The notes below the pieces were generated by a model that saw nothing but the letters and a program-made list of their open reading frames with translations, did not search any database and was not told the origin of the DNA. A DNA stretch of 34,467 bases from a virus: positions 1-34,467 of the IMG/VR virus record IMGVR_UViG_3300047550_005315, one strand, 5' to 3'. Shown here piece by piece: positions 7,308 through 15,654 of the stretch. Position numbers and translations under genes: made by a program. Position 1 is the first letter of the stretch. Each line of letters opens with the position of its first letter.

Positions 7308-7766
7308 ATGGGTAAGTTTATAAGCACAAAAACATATGGTCATGAAAGAGGATATGCTGTTGCTTATCGTCAATGGAGAGCAGATACACATTGTAATAAA
7401 ATCCATGGTTATGCCCTAGCATTTCATTTTGAATTTGAGTGTGAGACTCTAGACAATAGAAACTGGTGTGTTGATTTTGGTGGATTTAAATCACTCAAAG
7501 AAAAATTAGATGATTGGTTTGATCATACACTTTTAGTAGCAGAAGATGATCCAGAGATGGAGACATTTCAAATGCTGCACAATAAAAAACTATGTAAACT
7601 AGTTGTTGTGGAGAAAACAGGTTGTGAAGGTTTAGCTAAGTTCCTTGCAGATTATATTCAAGAATATTGGATGGAGGAAAATGGATATAATGATGGAAGG
7701 GTTAAACTTCGCATGGTGAAAGTAATGGAGACTCCATCAAATTCTGCAATGTGGGTTAATGAATGA
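7308..7766 (+). CDS. queD: QueD/PTPS-family protein with altered metal ligands
   Basis: 6-carboxytetrahydropterin synthase family, 152 residues. T-fold landmarks: C29 in THCNKIHGY, VDFGGFK (the FAD/DFG-like substrate loop), FDHTLLVAEDDP (Asp-His of the charge relay) and the C-terminal KVMETPSNSA with its substrate-binding Glu. In cellular QueD the zinc is held by AAH and HGH histidines. Here the first aligns with Y20 (AVAYRQW) and the second motif reads H33-G-Y35, so two ligands seem replaced; H12 or H28 may compensate. Proteins of this form are common in marine T4-like phages, usually annotated as 6-pyruvoyl tetrahydropterin synthase. ATG 7308 has AGGAG upstream and one base separates it from the preceding gene. 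Confidence 0.82.
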   Translation: MGKFISTKTYGHERGYAVAYRQWRADTHCNKIHGYALAFHFEFECETLDNRNWCVDFGGFKSLKEKLDDWFDHTLLVAEDDPEMETFQMLHNKKLCKLVVVEKTGCEGLAKFLADYIQEYWMEENGYNDGRVKLRMVKVMETPSNSAMWVNE

Positions 7767-8821
7767 AAATAGCTTTAATTACAGACTCTCACTTTGGAGC
7801 AAGATCAGATTCATTTGTTTACGATAAATTTTTCAAAAAATTTTACAAAAATATCTTTTTTCCAGAGTTAGAGAAAAGAAACATAGACACTGTAATTCAT
7901 CTAGGTGACGTTTTTGATAGAAGAAAATTCATAAACTATGTAACATTGAAATCTTGCAAAAAGTATTTCTTTGATGAATTAGAGAAAAGAGATATTACTG
8001 TTCATGTTTTAACAGGCAATCACGATACTACTTATAAAAATTCCAATGAAATAAATTCCCCAGATATTTTATTGATGGGTTATTCAAACATTACTACATA
8101 TTCAGATCCAGTTATTGCAAATATTGGAGGTTTGAATATATTAATGATGCCTTGGATTTGTGCTGCAAATTATGAGCAATCTTTGAAATTAATAAAAGAT
8201 GAAGGTGCTCTTGTTTGCATGGGTCACTTTGAGTTCTCTGGTTTTGAAATGTATAGAGGACAGGTAAGTGAAGGTGGAATGGATGCTAGTTTATTTCAAA
8301 ATTATAAACTTGTTTGCTCGGGTCATTATCACCACAAATCTTCTAAGAAGAATATTACTTACCTAGGTAATCCTTATCAAATCACCTGGCAAGATTATGG
8401 TGATTCAAGGGGTTTTCATATTTTAGATACTGAAACTCTAGAGTTAGAATTTATAGAGAATCCTTATACAATATTTGAGAAGATATACTATAACGATGTT
8501 GAGGTAGATTATAACAAATCAATGGTATCTGAGGATAATTATACCAACAAAAACATAAAATTGATTGTTGTTAATAAAAAAGATGCTTATTTGTTTGATA
8601 AATTTGTAGATTGGCTTTATTCAATAGGTCCTCTAGATTTGAAAATTATTGAGGATTTCTCCGAATTTGAATCTCAAGTTGAGGATGAATCTGTTAGTAT
8701 AGAGGATACAATGTCTTTATTAGGATCATATGTTGATGCTATTGAAACTGACATGAATAAAGAAAAAATCAAAACAATTTTAAAAACCCTTTATGTAGAA
8801 GCACAAACATTTGAAGAATGA
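7763..8821 (+). CDS. 47: gp47 recombination endonuclease subunit (SbcD/Mre11 family)
   Basis: Calcineurin-type metallophosphoesterase, nuclease half of the gp46/gp47 complex that resects DNA ends for phage recombination and host DNA breakdown. 352 residues, near T4 gp47 (339). All metal motifs are present: TDSHFG (D8, H10), HLGDVFDRR, TGNHDT, MGHFEFSG and CSGHYHH. It starts in an ATGA overlap with the QueD-like stop and ends in an ATGA overlap with gp46, so the two subunits are translationally coupled. Confidence 0.96.
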   Translation: MKIALITDSHFGARSDSFVYDKFFKKFYKNIFFPELEKRNIDTVIHLGDVFDRRKFINYVTLKSCKKYFFDELEKRDITVHVLTGNHDTTYKNSNEINSPDILLMGYSNITTYSDPVIANIGGLNILMMPWICAANYEQSLKLIKDEGALVCMGHFEFSGFEMYRGQVSEGGMDASLFQNYKLVCSGHYHHKSSKKNITYLGNPYQITWQDYGDSRGFHILDTETLELEFIENPYTIFEKIYYNDVEVDYNKSMVSEDNYTNKNIKLIVVNKKDAYLFDKFVDWLYSIGPLDLKIIEDFSEFESQVEDESVSIEDTMSLLGSYVDAIETDMNKEKIKTILKTLYVEAQTFEE

Positions 8822-10533
8822 TTACATTTACTAAAGTAAGATGGAAAAACTTTCTCTCTACAGGAAATACCTTTACGGAGATATTGTTAAACAAAAGCAC
8901 AACAACCTTAATTTTGGGTGAGAATGGATCAGGTAAGAGTACTCTACTTGATGCATTGTGCTTTGGATTATTTGGAAAGGCGTTTAGAAAGATAAACAAA
9001 CCACAATTACTCAATTCAATCAATCAAAAGAATTGTATTGTTGAAATTGAGTTTATCTCTGGTAAGAAAAATTATAGAATATCTAGAGGTATCAAACCAG
9101 CAATTTTCAATATCTTTTGTAACGATGAATTGGTAAATCAAGATGCTGACTCCAAGGATTATCAAAAGGTTCTTGAAGAACAAATACTGAAATTCAACTA
9201 TAAAGCATTTACTCAAATTGGTATTTTGGGTAGTGCATCTTTTACTCCTTTTATGCAATTGTCGCCAGCACATCGTAGAGAAGTAATTGAAGATATTCTA
9301 GATATTCAAATTTTCTCTAAAATGAATATTCTTTTGAAAGATAAGATTTTTGAGGTTAAAGAATTTATACGGCAAATAGACTCCAAGATAGAATTGGAGA
9401 AACAAAAAGCCAAGATGCAAAAGGATTTTATTAAGAAAATAGAGGACTCTAGAGATAAGAAGAATTTAGAGGTTAAAGCTGAAATCGATAAGACAATGCA
9501 AGAAATGGAAGATGCACAAAAAATTGTGACTTATCTAATTGATCAAATTCAAATCAAAACATCTAAAACAAATAAAAAAGATGATTTGAATAATAAGCTT
9601 CTACAATTAACCTCTATGAAGCAGAAATTAGATTCTTGCAATGCTAAGCTTAGTGCTGATATAACATTTTATTCTAATAATGACCAATGTCCTGCATGTA
9701 AACAATCAATTACTTTAGATTATAAAAATAATATTCTTGGATCAAAGAAAACTAAGTTTAGTGAGGTAGAGGAAGCAATAAAAACACTAAACAAGGATAT
9801 GGATAAGCTCAACAAAAATATTCAGAAAATTTCTGACATTACGACAGAGATTAAAGAGTTGAGCAAGCAGCTTCAAGAACAAAACAGCATCATAACATCT
9901 GGTGAAAAATACTTAGTTAAGTTGAAAAAACAAGAGGAAGAACCCTCTGATACTATCATAGAAAATTTGAATAATGAAAAACTAAAATTAAAAGAAATAG
10001 CAAAGGAAGTTATTCGATTATCAAATGATAAATCAGATTTTAATCAACACCTAGAGTATTTAACTGTTTGTTCAATGATGCTTAAAGATACTGGTATAAA
10101 GACTAAAGTCATTAAGCAATATCTTCCAATCATTAACAAGATGGTAAATAAGTTTCTAACTGCTATGGATTTCTTTGTTCATATGGAATTGGATGAATCA
10201 TTCAATGAAGTAATGAAATCTAGACATAGAGATGAATTTAGTTATGCATCCTTTAGTGAAGGTGAAAAGCAACGTATTGATCTAGCATTACTGTTCACTT
10301 GGAGAGTAATTGCAAAGATGAAGAACTCTGTAAACACCAATTTACTTATTCTAGATGAAATTTTTGATAGTTCATTGGATAATAATGGAACTGACTACTT
10401 GATGGCATTACTTAATACTTTAGGTGAGGAAACTAATCTTTTCGTCATTAGCCACAAAGGTGATGTACTTTTTGATAAGTTTAGATCAGTCATAAGGTAC
10501 GAGAAACAAAACAATTTTTCGATTTTAAGATAA
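8818..10533 (+). CDS. 46: gp46 recombination ATPase subunit (SbcC/Rad50 family)
   Basis: SMC-like ATPase partner of gp47. 571 residues (T4 gp46 560). Walker A is GENGSGKST near residue 39, two coiled-coil arms flank a zinc hook C291-P-A-C294, the signature SEGEKQRIDLALLF follows, then Walker B LLILDEIFDSSLD with D513/E514 and a downstream switch His (SHKGD). The order and spacing match the family. The gene ends without a recognisable terminator, and a new consensus sigma70 promoter starts 4 nt after the stop. Confidence 0.96.
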   Translation: MITFTKVRWKNFLSTGNTFTEILLNKSTTTLILGENGSGKSTLLDALCFGLFGKAFRKINKPQLLNSINQKNCIVEIEFISGKKNYRISRGIKPAIFNIFCNDELVNQDADSKDYQKVLEEQILKFNYKAFTQIGILGSASFTPFMQLSPAHRREVIEDILDIQIFSKMNILLKDKIFEVKEFIRQIDSKIELEKQKAKMQKDFIKKIEDSRDKKNLEVKAEIDKTMQEMEDAQKIVTYLIDQIQIKTSKTNKKDDLNNKLLQLTSMKQKLDSCNAKLSADITFYSNNDQCPACKQSITLDYKNNILGSKKTKFSEVEEAIKTLNKDMDKLNKNIQKISDITTEIKELSKQLQEQNSIITSGEKYLVKLKKQEEEPSDTIIENLNNEKLKLKEIAKEVIRLSNDKSDFNQHLEYLTVCSMMLKDTGIKTKVIKQYLPIINKMVNKFLTAMDFFVHMELDESFNEVMKSRHRDEFSYASFSEGEKQRIDLALLFTWRVIAKMKNSVNTNLLILDEIFDSSLDNNGTDYLMALLNTLGEETNLFVISHKGDVLFDKFRSVIRYEKQNNFSILR

Positions 10534-10536
10534 TGC

Positions 10537-10565
10537 TTGACATTTTGGTTTGGGTATATTATAAT
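10537..10565 (+). promoter_or_regulatory. Consensus sigma70 promoter before RNA ligase
   Basis: TTGACA (10537-10542), 17 nt spacer, TATAAT (10560-10565): a perfect match to both hexamers at ideal spacing in a 55-nt intergenic gap. The AAGGTGA ribosome site and the ligase ATG follow at 10589. It fits an early promoter read by unmodified host polymerase. Confidence 0.9.
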
Positions 10566-10588
10566 ACAAAAAACTAAAAGGTGACAAG

Positions 10589-11572
10589 ATGAGAAAGTTA
10601 GCATCAATACGTTTGATCGACAATGTAGAACCCATTCCTAACGCAGACGCTATCGAAGTGTGTACTGTAGGTGGTTGGAAAGTTGTCTCAAAGAAAAATG
10701 AATTCAAGATCGGTGACAAAGCAATTTATTGTGAAATCGATTCTTGGATTCCTCATGCTCTAGCTCCCTTTCTAAGTAAGGGTAAAGATCCTCGTGCATA
10801 TAATGATGTTCCTGGTGAGCGTCTACGTACAGTAAAACTACGTGGGCAACTTTCCCAAGGTCTTCTTTTGCCAATCGCTGAATCTCTAATGCATCTAGAG
10901 GATGGTTTTGACCTTACAGAACTTTTAGGTATTCAAAAATGGGAAGCTCCTATTCCTGCTCAATTGAGAGGAGAGGTTCTAGGATTATTTCCTAATTTTA
11001 TTCCTAAGACAGACCAAGAGCGTATTCAAAATATCGACTACGATGTTTCATCTCAATATTGGGAAGCCACTGAAAAACTAGATGGTTCATCTATGACTGT
11101 TTATGTCAATGGTGACAAGCAAGGTGTCTGCAGTAGAAACTACGATCTAGAAAAAGATCTAAATAATTCTTTTTGGAGTGTAGCAGAAAAACAACAACTG
11201 TTAGAGAAAATTATTTCTACTGGTAAAAATCTAGCTCTCCAAGGTGAATTGATCGGGGAAGGTGTTCAAAAGAACCGATACAAGAGAACTGGCCTAGATT
11301 TCTTTTTGTTTGATATCTATGACATAGACAATAAAAGATATCTACTACCAACAGAACGTCTACGTCTCTCTATAGAGTTAGGAATCAATCATGTACCAGT
11401 ACTTGGTACAGCAGTAAAAGTTCCTTCCTCAACAGAAGAAATTCTGCGATCTGCAGAGGGGACTAGTTTACTTTGCAAAGATGTTGAGCGAGAAGGTGTA
11501 GTATACAAAAACCTTTATGAAGAAGAAAGTTTCAAGGCAATTTCCAATAAATTCCTTTTGAAAGAAGACTGA
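10589..11572 (+). CDS. RNA ligase, DRB0094/Rnl-type with N-terminal OB-like domain
   Basis: ATP-dependent RNA ligase of 327 residues. Residues 1-110 form the N-terminal module found in the DRB0094-type family (ASIRLIDNVEPIPNADAIE, tRNA-binding/OB-like). The nucleotidyltransferase core then shows motif I EKLDGSS with K163 as the adenylated lysine, motif III/IIIa LALQGELIGEG and FFLFDIYD, motif IV EREGVVYK and motif V FKAISNKFLLK. Phage RNA ligases commonly repair tRNAs cut by host anticodon nucleases; the substrate here is inferred. It heads a three-gene unit behind a perfect sigma70 promoter. It does not have the short layout of T4 Rnl1. Confidence 0.92.
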   Translation: MRKLASIRLIDNVEPIPNADAIEVCTVGGWKVVSKKNEFKIGDKAIYCEIDSWIPHALAPFLSKGKDPRAYNDVPGERLRTVKLRGQLSQGLLLPIAESLMHLEDGFDLTELLGIQKWEAPIPAQLRGEVLGLFPNFIPKTDQERIQNIDYDVSSQYWEATEKLDGSSMTVYVNGDKQGVCSRNYDLEKDLNNSFWSVAEKQQLLEKIISTGKNLALQGELIGEGVQKNRYKRTGLDFFLFDIYDIDNKRYLLPTERLRLSIELGINHVPVLGTAVKVPSSTEEILRSAEGTSLLCKDVEREGVVYKNLYEEESFKAISNKFLLKED

Positions 11573-11574
11573 TT

Positions 11575-11937
11575 ATGAAGCCGTTACTGCATGCAAATAT
11601 TAGTAGGAAAGCATGGGGTGGTACTGTTGAGGATTACTTGCCAATTCACAACTTTATTGATTCATCTAAGATGGCAATGCCAGACGTTCGACATAGAGCA
11701 ATTCTACACTCAGCATTTGGCTGTTTCGTAGTCGAGCAGGTTTTCGGTACGTATATTACAAATAGTGTAGGTAAGAAAATTAGCACTCGAGATATTGCTG
11801 AGGAGCATATTATTCAAGATCTGGGTTTCATTCCTACAATGGAGAACTACTTGAATAATATGACCATGCAGCCATGGATGTCCGGGACTGAGCGTGGAAA
11901 GAAAAGTGTTAAAAAGCATATTTCTTTAGAGGATTAA
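11575..11937 (+). CDS. DUF6915-family protein
   Basis: 120 residues. It has the family's conserved opening (GGTVEDYLPIHNFIDSSK), the RHRAILHSAFG segment, FGTYITNSVGKKISTRD and a C-terminal GFIPTMENYL. The domain is widespread in bacteria and phages and has no assigned biochemical role that I know. Conserved His and Arg residues could form a metal or nucleic-acid site. It sits 2 nt after the RNA ligase and probably shares its transcript. Confidence 0.8.
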   Translation: MKPLLHANISRKAWGGTVEDYLPIHNFIDSSKMAMPDVRHRAILHSAFGCFVVEQVFGTYITNSVGKKISTRDIAEEHIIQDLGFIPTMENYLNNMTMQPWMSGTERGKKSVKKHISLED

Positions 11938-11939
11938 AA

Positions 11940-12164
11940 ATGCATTTAGCTAAGAAAATTTCTCGCAAAAAGAAAATAATTGAAAAGCATGAAAAAGAAT
12001 TAAGAGAATTATTTGCTTCATGTACGCATGAACAAATTATTCCCAAGTTTAAATATTATCCCGGTAACTATAATGATAAAGCAGAGACACATTCATGGTC
12101 AGAGTGTGTCCTTTGCGGTGAACATTTTGAAAATCGAATTGTAACTCATAATTGGTACGGTTAA
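11940..12164 (+). CDS. Small possible zinc-binding protein
   Basis: 74 residues, unrecognised. The basic N-terminal helix (residues 1-25, Lys-rich) is followed by CTHEQ, then a later CVLCGEHFENR; a CxH plus CxxC arrangement could hold one zinc. It follows the DUF6915 gene by 2 nt and is the last gene of the RNA-ligase unit before the next promoter. Small phage zinc proteins often bind host polymerase or nucleic acid, but nothing specific is shown. Confidence 0.6.
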   Translation: MHLAKKISRKKKIIEKHEKELRELFASCTHEQIIPKFKYYPGNYNDKAETHSWSECVLCGEHFENRIVTHNWYG

Positions 12165-12195
12165 AAACCCTTATAAATCAATGGATTAAAACTTC

Positions 12196-12224
12196 TTGAC
12201 ATTCATTGGTGAATGATGTATAAT
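12196..12224 (+). promoter_or_regulatory. Consensus sigma70 promoter before CobT-like gene
   Basis: TTGACA (12196-12201), 17 nt, TATAAT (12219-12224), a second perfect promoter. It lies in an 88-nt gap with no other gene. AGGAG at 12239-12243 and ATG 12253 follow. Confidence 0.9.
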
Positions 12225-12252
12225 ATGTTAGAATGAATAGGAGACTGTACCG

Positions 12253-14331
12253 ATGCAAATCGCAAAAAGCAAATCAATTCTAGCAAAACTATTTGCTCAA
12301 GAAAACATTACGGTTGAGCATAAGAATGTTTCAACTGCTTACTTTGAACTCAGCAATAGAGTTCTTGTATGCCCTATCTGGAAAAACATGTCCGAGGAAC
12401 TATATGACTTGCTTATGGGTCATGAGGTCGGTCATGCTCTATTTACTCCACCACAGGGCTGGCATAATGCTATCACAAAAGAAGGTGCAGGTTTTAAATC
12501 TTTTCTTAATGTAATTGAAGATATTAGAATCGAAAGGTTAATTAAAGAAAAGTTTCCTGGTATTCGGAGATCTTTTTTCTCCGGATATAAAAGCCTTTAT
12601 GAGAATGATTTTTTCGGATTATCTAAATTAGATTATTCGATAAATGACTTACCTTTTATCGATAGAATCAATCTTCACTACAAAGTTGGTATGTTTCTAA
12701 ATGTTAAATTTCATACAGATGAAACTGAATATCTAAAAAAGATTGATAATATCTCTTCTTGGGAAGATACTGAGAGTATTGCCAAAGAATTATTTGAACT
12801 TGCAAAAAATACTGAATCTAAATTTACCTATGATGGATTGAAATTTAATCTAGGTGAAGAAGCAGAAGATTCTGAAGATGACACCGATGATCTAGATGTG
12901 TTTGATGATAGTGAAGATATGATGGAAATTCCATCAGATCCAATTTCTATAACAGACGAAAGTTTCCGTCATCGGGAGCGGAGCCTTGTATCGAGTGATA
13001 AAACTAGTTTTAAATATTTTCTTCTACCTGAGGTTAATTGGGAAGCTCGAGTAATTGATTATAAAACTGTTCATAAAAATATGATTTTTTGTATCGAAAA
13101 GACTAAATCTCTAGATTATCTTGATCAAATAAAAAATAAACTTTTTGCTGAATTCAAAAAGAAGAATGAAAAGTACGTAGCATATATGGTCAAGGAATTT
13201 GAGCTTAGAAAAAATGCTCGTCAATTCGCTAGAGCCTCGGTTTCTAAAACAGGTGAGATTAATACAAAGAAACTTTTTGCATATAAGATAACAGAAGATC
13301 TTTTCAATAGAGTGACTACAGTACCCAATGGTAAGAACCATGGCATGATTATGTTTGTAGATTTTTCTAGATCCATGGAGGATAAGATGAAATCTACATT
13401 AGAGCAAACGATCATTCTAGCAATGTTCTGCAGAAAGATTAATGTTCCTTTCTCAGTGTATTCTTTCACAAATTGTCCTGACATCTACGGAGAAATAGAT
13501 TCAAAATATAAAAATTGTTTCATGAAGAAGTACGTCATCGGTAATCAAAAAATTGATGATCCACATTTTAGAATGCGAGAATACATTAGCTCACGTATGT
13601 CTAGTACAGAATTTAAAAACGCTATCAAAAATTTAATTTTTCTCTCTATGACCTTTATGACTAGATATGAAAAACAGCAAAACAAATTTGATTATTACAC
13701 TCCTCCAACAGATGAATTACATTCTACCCCTCTAGATGCAACTGTAATCGCATCAATTGAAATGGTGAAGCAATTCAGAAAAAATTATCGGCTAGACATT
13801 GTTAACACTATTTTTCTGACAGATGGGCAATCTGATACTACATCAGCGGGAACTGATACATCTGGACACGGTTATCACTCTTGGAAAGAAAGGGGTAGCA
13901 GTATTGTGCGATATGTTACCGATCCAGTAACTAAATTAGTTGGAGCTTCAAAAAATCATCAACCTATGACTTGTGCTTATTTGCAACTTCTAAAGAAGAT
14001 TACAGATTGTAATGTTATTGGATTTTTTATTTCAGATAAACGTCTACGTCATACAATATCTAATTATAATAATATTTACGGATCCTCAACTTTTCTTACT
14101 GACAAAGAACTAACTTCAATAAGAAGTAATGGTTTCCATGATATTGAGGGGGATACATATGATCATTTCTTTATTATGTCTGGTGGTCGAGCACAGGAAT
14201 TAGAGGAAGCTGAAATTAGTGTAGATAAAGATTTCTCTAAAAATGATCTAAAAAAGGCGTTTATGAAATATAGAAGCAGAATAAGTTTTAATCGTATGTT
14301 TCTTAATAGATTTGCCTCAGTAATTTCGTGA
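12253..14331 (+). CDS. CobT-like protein: metalloprotease-type HExxH plus VWA domain
   Basis: 692 residues. The N-terminal part has H57-E-V-G-H61 in LMGHEVGHALFTPP, a zincin-type site, with a downstream Glu-rich segment (NVIEDIRIERL) that can give the third ligand. A long acidic linker lies around residues 205-230. The C-terminal half is a von Willebrand A domain with MIDAS D370-F-S-R-S374 and a later TDGQSD. CobT-type VWA proteins work with a MoxR/CobS AAA+ ATPase, and that partner follows directly at 14396. No CobN is present, so cobalt chelation is unlikely. The pair probably remodels or cleaves a protein target. It has its own sigma70 promoter. Confidence 0.85.
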   Translation: MQIAKSKSILAKLFAQENITVEHKNVSTAYFELSNRVLVCPIWKNMSEELYDLLMGHEVGHALFTPPQGWHNAITKEGAGFKSFLNVIEDIRIERLIKEKFPGIRRSFFSGYKSLYENDFFGLSKLDYSINDLPFIDRINLHYKVGMFLNVKFHTDETEYLKKIDNISSWEDTESIAKELFELAKNTESKFTYDGLKFNLGEEAEDSEDDTDDLDVFDDSEDMMEIPSDPISITDESFRHRERSLVSSDKTSFKYFLLPEVNWEARVIDYKTVHKNMIFCIEKTKSLDYLDQIKNKLFAEFKKKNEKYVAYMVKEFELRKNARQFARASVSKTGEINTKKLFAYKITEDLFNRVTTVPNGKNHGMIMFVDFSRSMEDKMKSTLEQTIILAMFCRKINVPFSVYSFTNCPDIYGEIDSKYKNCFMKKYVIGNQKIDDPHFRMREYISSRMSSTEFKNAIKNLIFLSMTFMTRYEKQQNKFDYYTPPTDELHSTPLDATVIASIEMVKQFRKNYRLDIVNTIFLTDGQSDTTSAGTDTSGHGYHSWKERGSSIVRYVTDPVTKLVGASKNHQPMTCAYLQLLKKITDCNVIGFFISDKRLRHTISNYNNIYGSSTFLTDKELTSIRSNGFHDIEGDTYDHFFIMSGGRAQELEEAEISVDKDFSKNDLKKAFMKYRSRISFNRMFLNRFASVIS

Positions 14332-14339
14332 AATTTTGC

Positions 14340-14368
14340 TTGACATATATCCACTTCTGTGTTATAAT
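14340..14368 (+). promoter_or_regulatory. Consensus sigma70 promoter before CobS-like gene
   Basis: TTGACA (14340-14345), 17 nt, TATAAT (14363-14368), overlapping the region just after the CobT-like stop. AAAAGGAG and ATG 14396 follow. Third perfect match in under 4 kb. Confidence 0.9.
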
Positions 14369-14395
14369 GATAAAGAATATTGAAAAGGAGTTGTT

Positions 14396-15553
14396 ATGGC
14401 TAAAATAGTTTCGCAGCTTGAACGTCAAACACTGATTGATTGCTTAGTTGAGCGTTTCGGTGTTAATGTTTCAACTAAGCAAATTTTGCAATATGTCAAG
14501 GAAAAATCCCTTGACCATCCTAGGTGGTTACTAGGTAATCCTGTATATAAAAGTGGACATGGTAAGTATACATTCACCAATAAACAAGCTGTAGAACCTA
14601 TCTCTGCACCGGTAGCAGAACCAGCGAATATTTTGCCTCTACGTCAGAAAAATCTCAATGTTGAGATTGGTAATTTAGTTCCAGAAAAGGAACAAACATA
14701 TGTTCCTTTCGGATTTTATCGTGACTTAGAATCAATTATTCTCTCTGGAAATTTTTACCCAGTATTCATTACTGGTCTTTCTGGTAACGGAAAGACCACA
14801 ATGATTGAGCAAATTTGTGCAAAAAATCAGCGTGAGTGTGTTCGAGTAAATATCTCGATTGAAACAGATGAGGATGATTTGATTGGTGGAAATACTCTAG
14901 TAGACGGAAATATTGTGTACCGAGAAGGTCCTGTTCTACTAGCTATGAAGCGTGGTGCTATTTTAATTCTAGATGAAATTGACCGCGGTTCAAATAAACT
15001 AATGTGTATGCAGGCAGTACTAGAAGGTAAGCCTTACTTTAATAAAAAGACCGGAGAGGTTATCAAAGCAAAAGAAGGATTCAATATTATTGCAACTGCA
15101 AACACAAAAGGCAGGGGAACTGAGGATGGAAAGTTCATCGCTGCTCAAATTCTAGACGAAGCCTTTCTAGAACGTTTTCCAATTACAATTGAACAAGAAT
15201 ATCCTAGTTCCACAGTCGAGCGCAAAATTATCATCAATAATATGAAACTAAAAAGTTGCATTGATGAAGAATTTGCTGACAAGTTGGTAACCTGGGCAGA
15301 TATTATTCGTAAAACCTTCCAGGAAGGTGGTATTGATGAAATCATCTCAACCCGTCGTCTAGTACACATTATTCATGCTTTTAGTATGTTTAAAGATAGA
15401 ATGAAGGCAATCAACTATTGTATTAATCGTTTTGATGTAGAATCAAAGAGTGCGTTCCTCGATCTTTATAGTAAACTAGATGAGGAAAAAGACGAGGAAA
15501 AAGTAGGTAATGCAGCACCCACTATTCCAGAACCTATAGAATCTAATTTTTAA
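14396..15553 (+). CDS. cobS: CobS/MoxR-type AAA+ ATPase
   Basis: 385 residues. An N-terminal region of about 75 residues (VERFGVNVSTKQILQYVKEK) is a small helical module, followed by a linker and the AAA+ core: Walker A GLSGNGKTT at residues 127-135 (K133), the MoxR insert DEDDLIGGN, Walker B ILILDEIDRG with D193/E194, sensor-1 ATANTKGRG and the arginine finger region (LERFPI). A CobS-like gene is a familiar member of marine T4-like phage genomes. Here it comes with a full CobT-like partner, which makes an ATPase/VWA pair plausible. A strong terminator follows, so it is a monocistronic unit. Confidence 0.92.
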   Translation: MAKIVSQLERQTLIDCLVERFGVNVSTKQILQYVKEKSLDHPRWLLGNPVYKSGHGKYTFTNKQAVEPISAPVAEPANILPLRQKNLNVEIGNLVPEKEQTYVPFGFYRDLESIILSGNFYPVFITGLSGNGKTTMIEQICAKNQRECVRVNISIETDEDDLIGGNTLVDGNIVYREGPVLLAMKRGAILILDEIDRGSNKLMCMQAVLEGKPYFNKKTGEVIKAKEGFNIIATANTKGRGTEDGKFIAAQILDEAFLERFPITIEQEYPSSTVERKIIINNMKLKSCIDEEFADKLVTWADIIRKTFQEGGIDEIISTRRLVHIIHAFSMFKDRMKAINYCINRFDVESKSAFLDLYSKLDEEKDEEKVGNAAPTIPEPIESNF

Positions 15554-15573
15554 AACTAACTGTTTTAAATTAA

Positions 15574-15594
15574 GGGAGACTAAGTCTCCCTTTT
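15574..15594 (+). terminator. Rho-independent terminator after CobS-like gene
   Basis: Perfect stem GGGAGAC (15574-15580), loop TAA, GTCTCCC (15584-15590), then TTTT. The outer T-rich tract continues to about 15599. It separates the early units from the glycan island. Confidence 0.88.
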
Positions 15595-15597
15595 CTA

Positions 15598-15626
15598 TTG
15601 AAGTATAGAGCTACATGATATATACT
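15598..15626 (+). promoter_or_regulatory. Probable sigma70-like promoter of the glycan island
   Basis: TTGAAG (15598-15603), 17 nt, TATACT (15621-15626): four and five of six consensus matches at ideal spacing, directly after the terminator and 29 nt before the FkbM gene. Weaker than the three consensus promoters upstream. It is the only candidate seen for this long operon. Confidence 0.55.
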
Positions 15627-15654
15627 TAATGTTTATCATTGATGAAAGATTTAA

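Noticed and set aside
13111-13484. Two - strand frames of 76 and 87 residues
   Set aside because: Both lie wholly within the CobT-like coding region opposite a well-conserved VWA domain and have no ribosome site.
12253-15553. Cobalamin (cobaltochelatase) function for the CobT/CobS pair
   Set aside because: No CobN or other corrin gene is present, and MoxR-VWA pairs serve many other roles.
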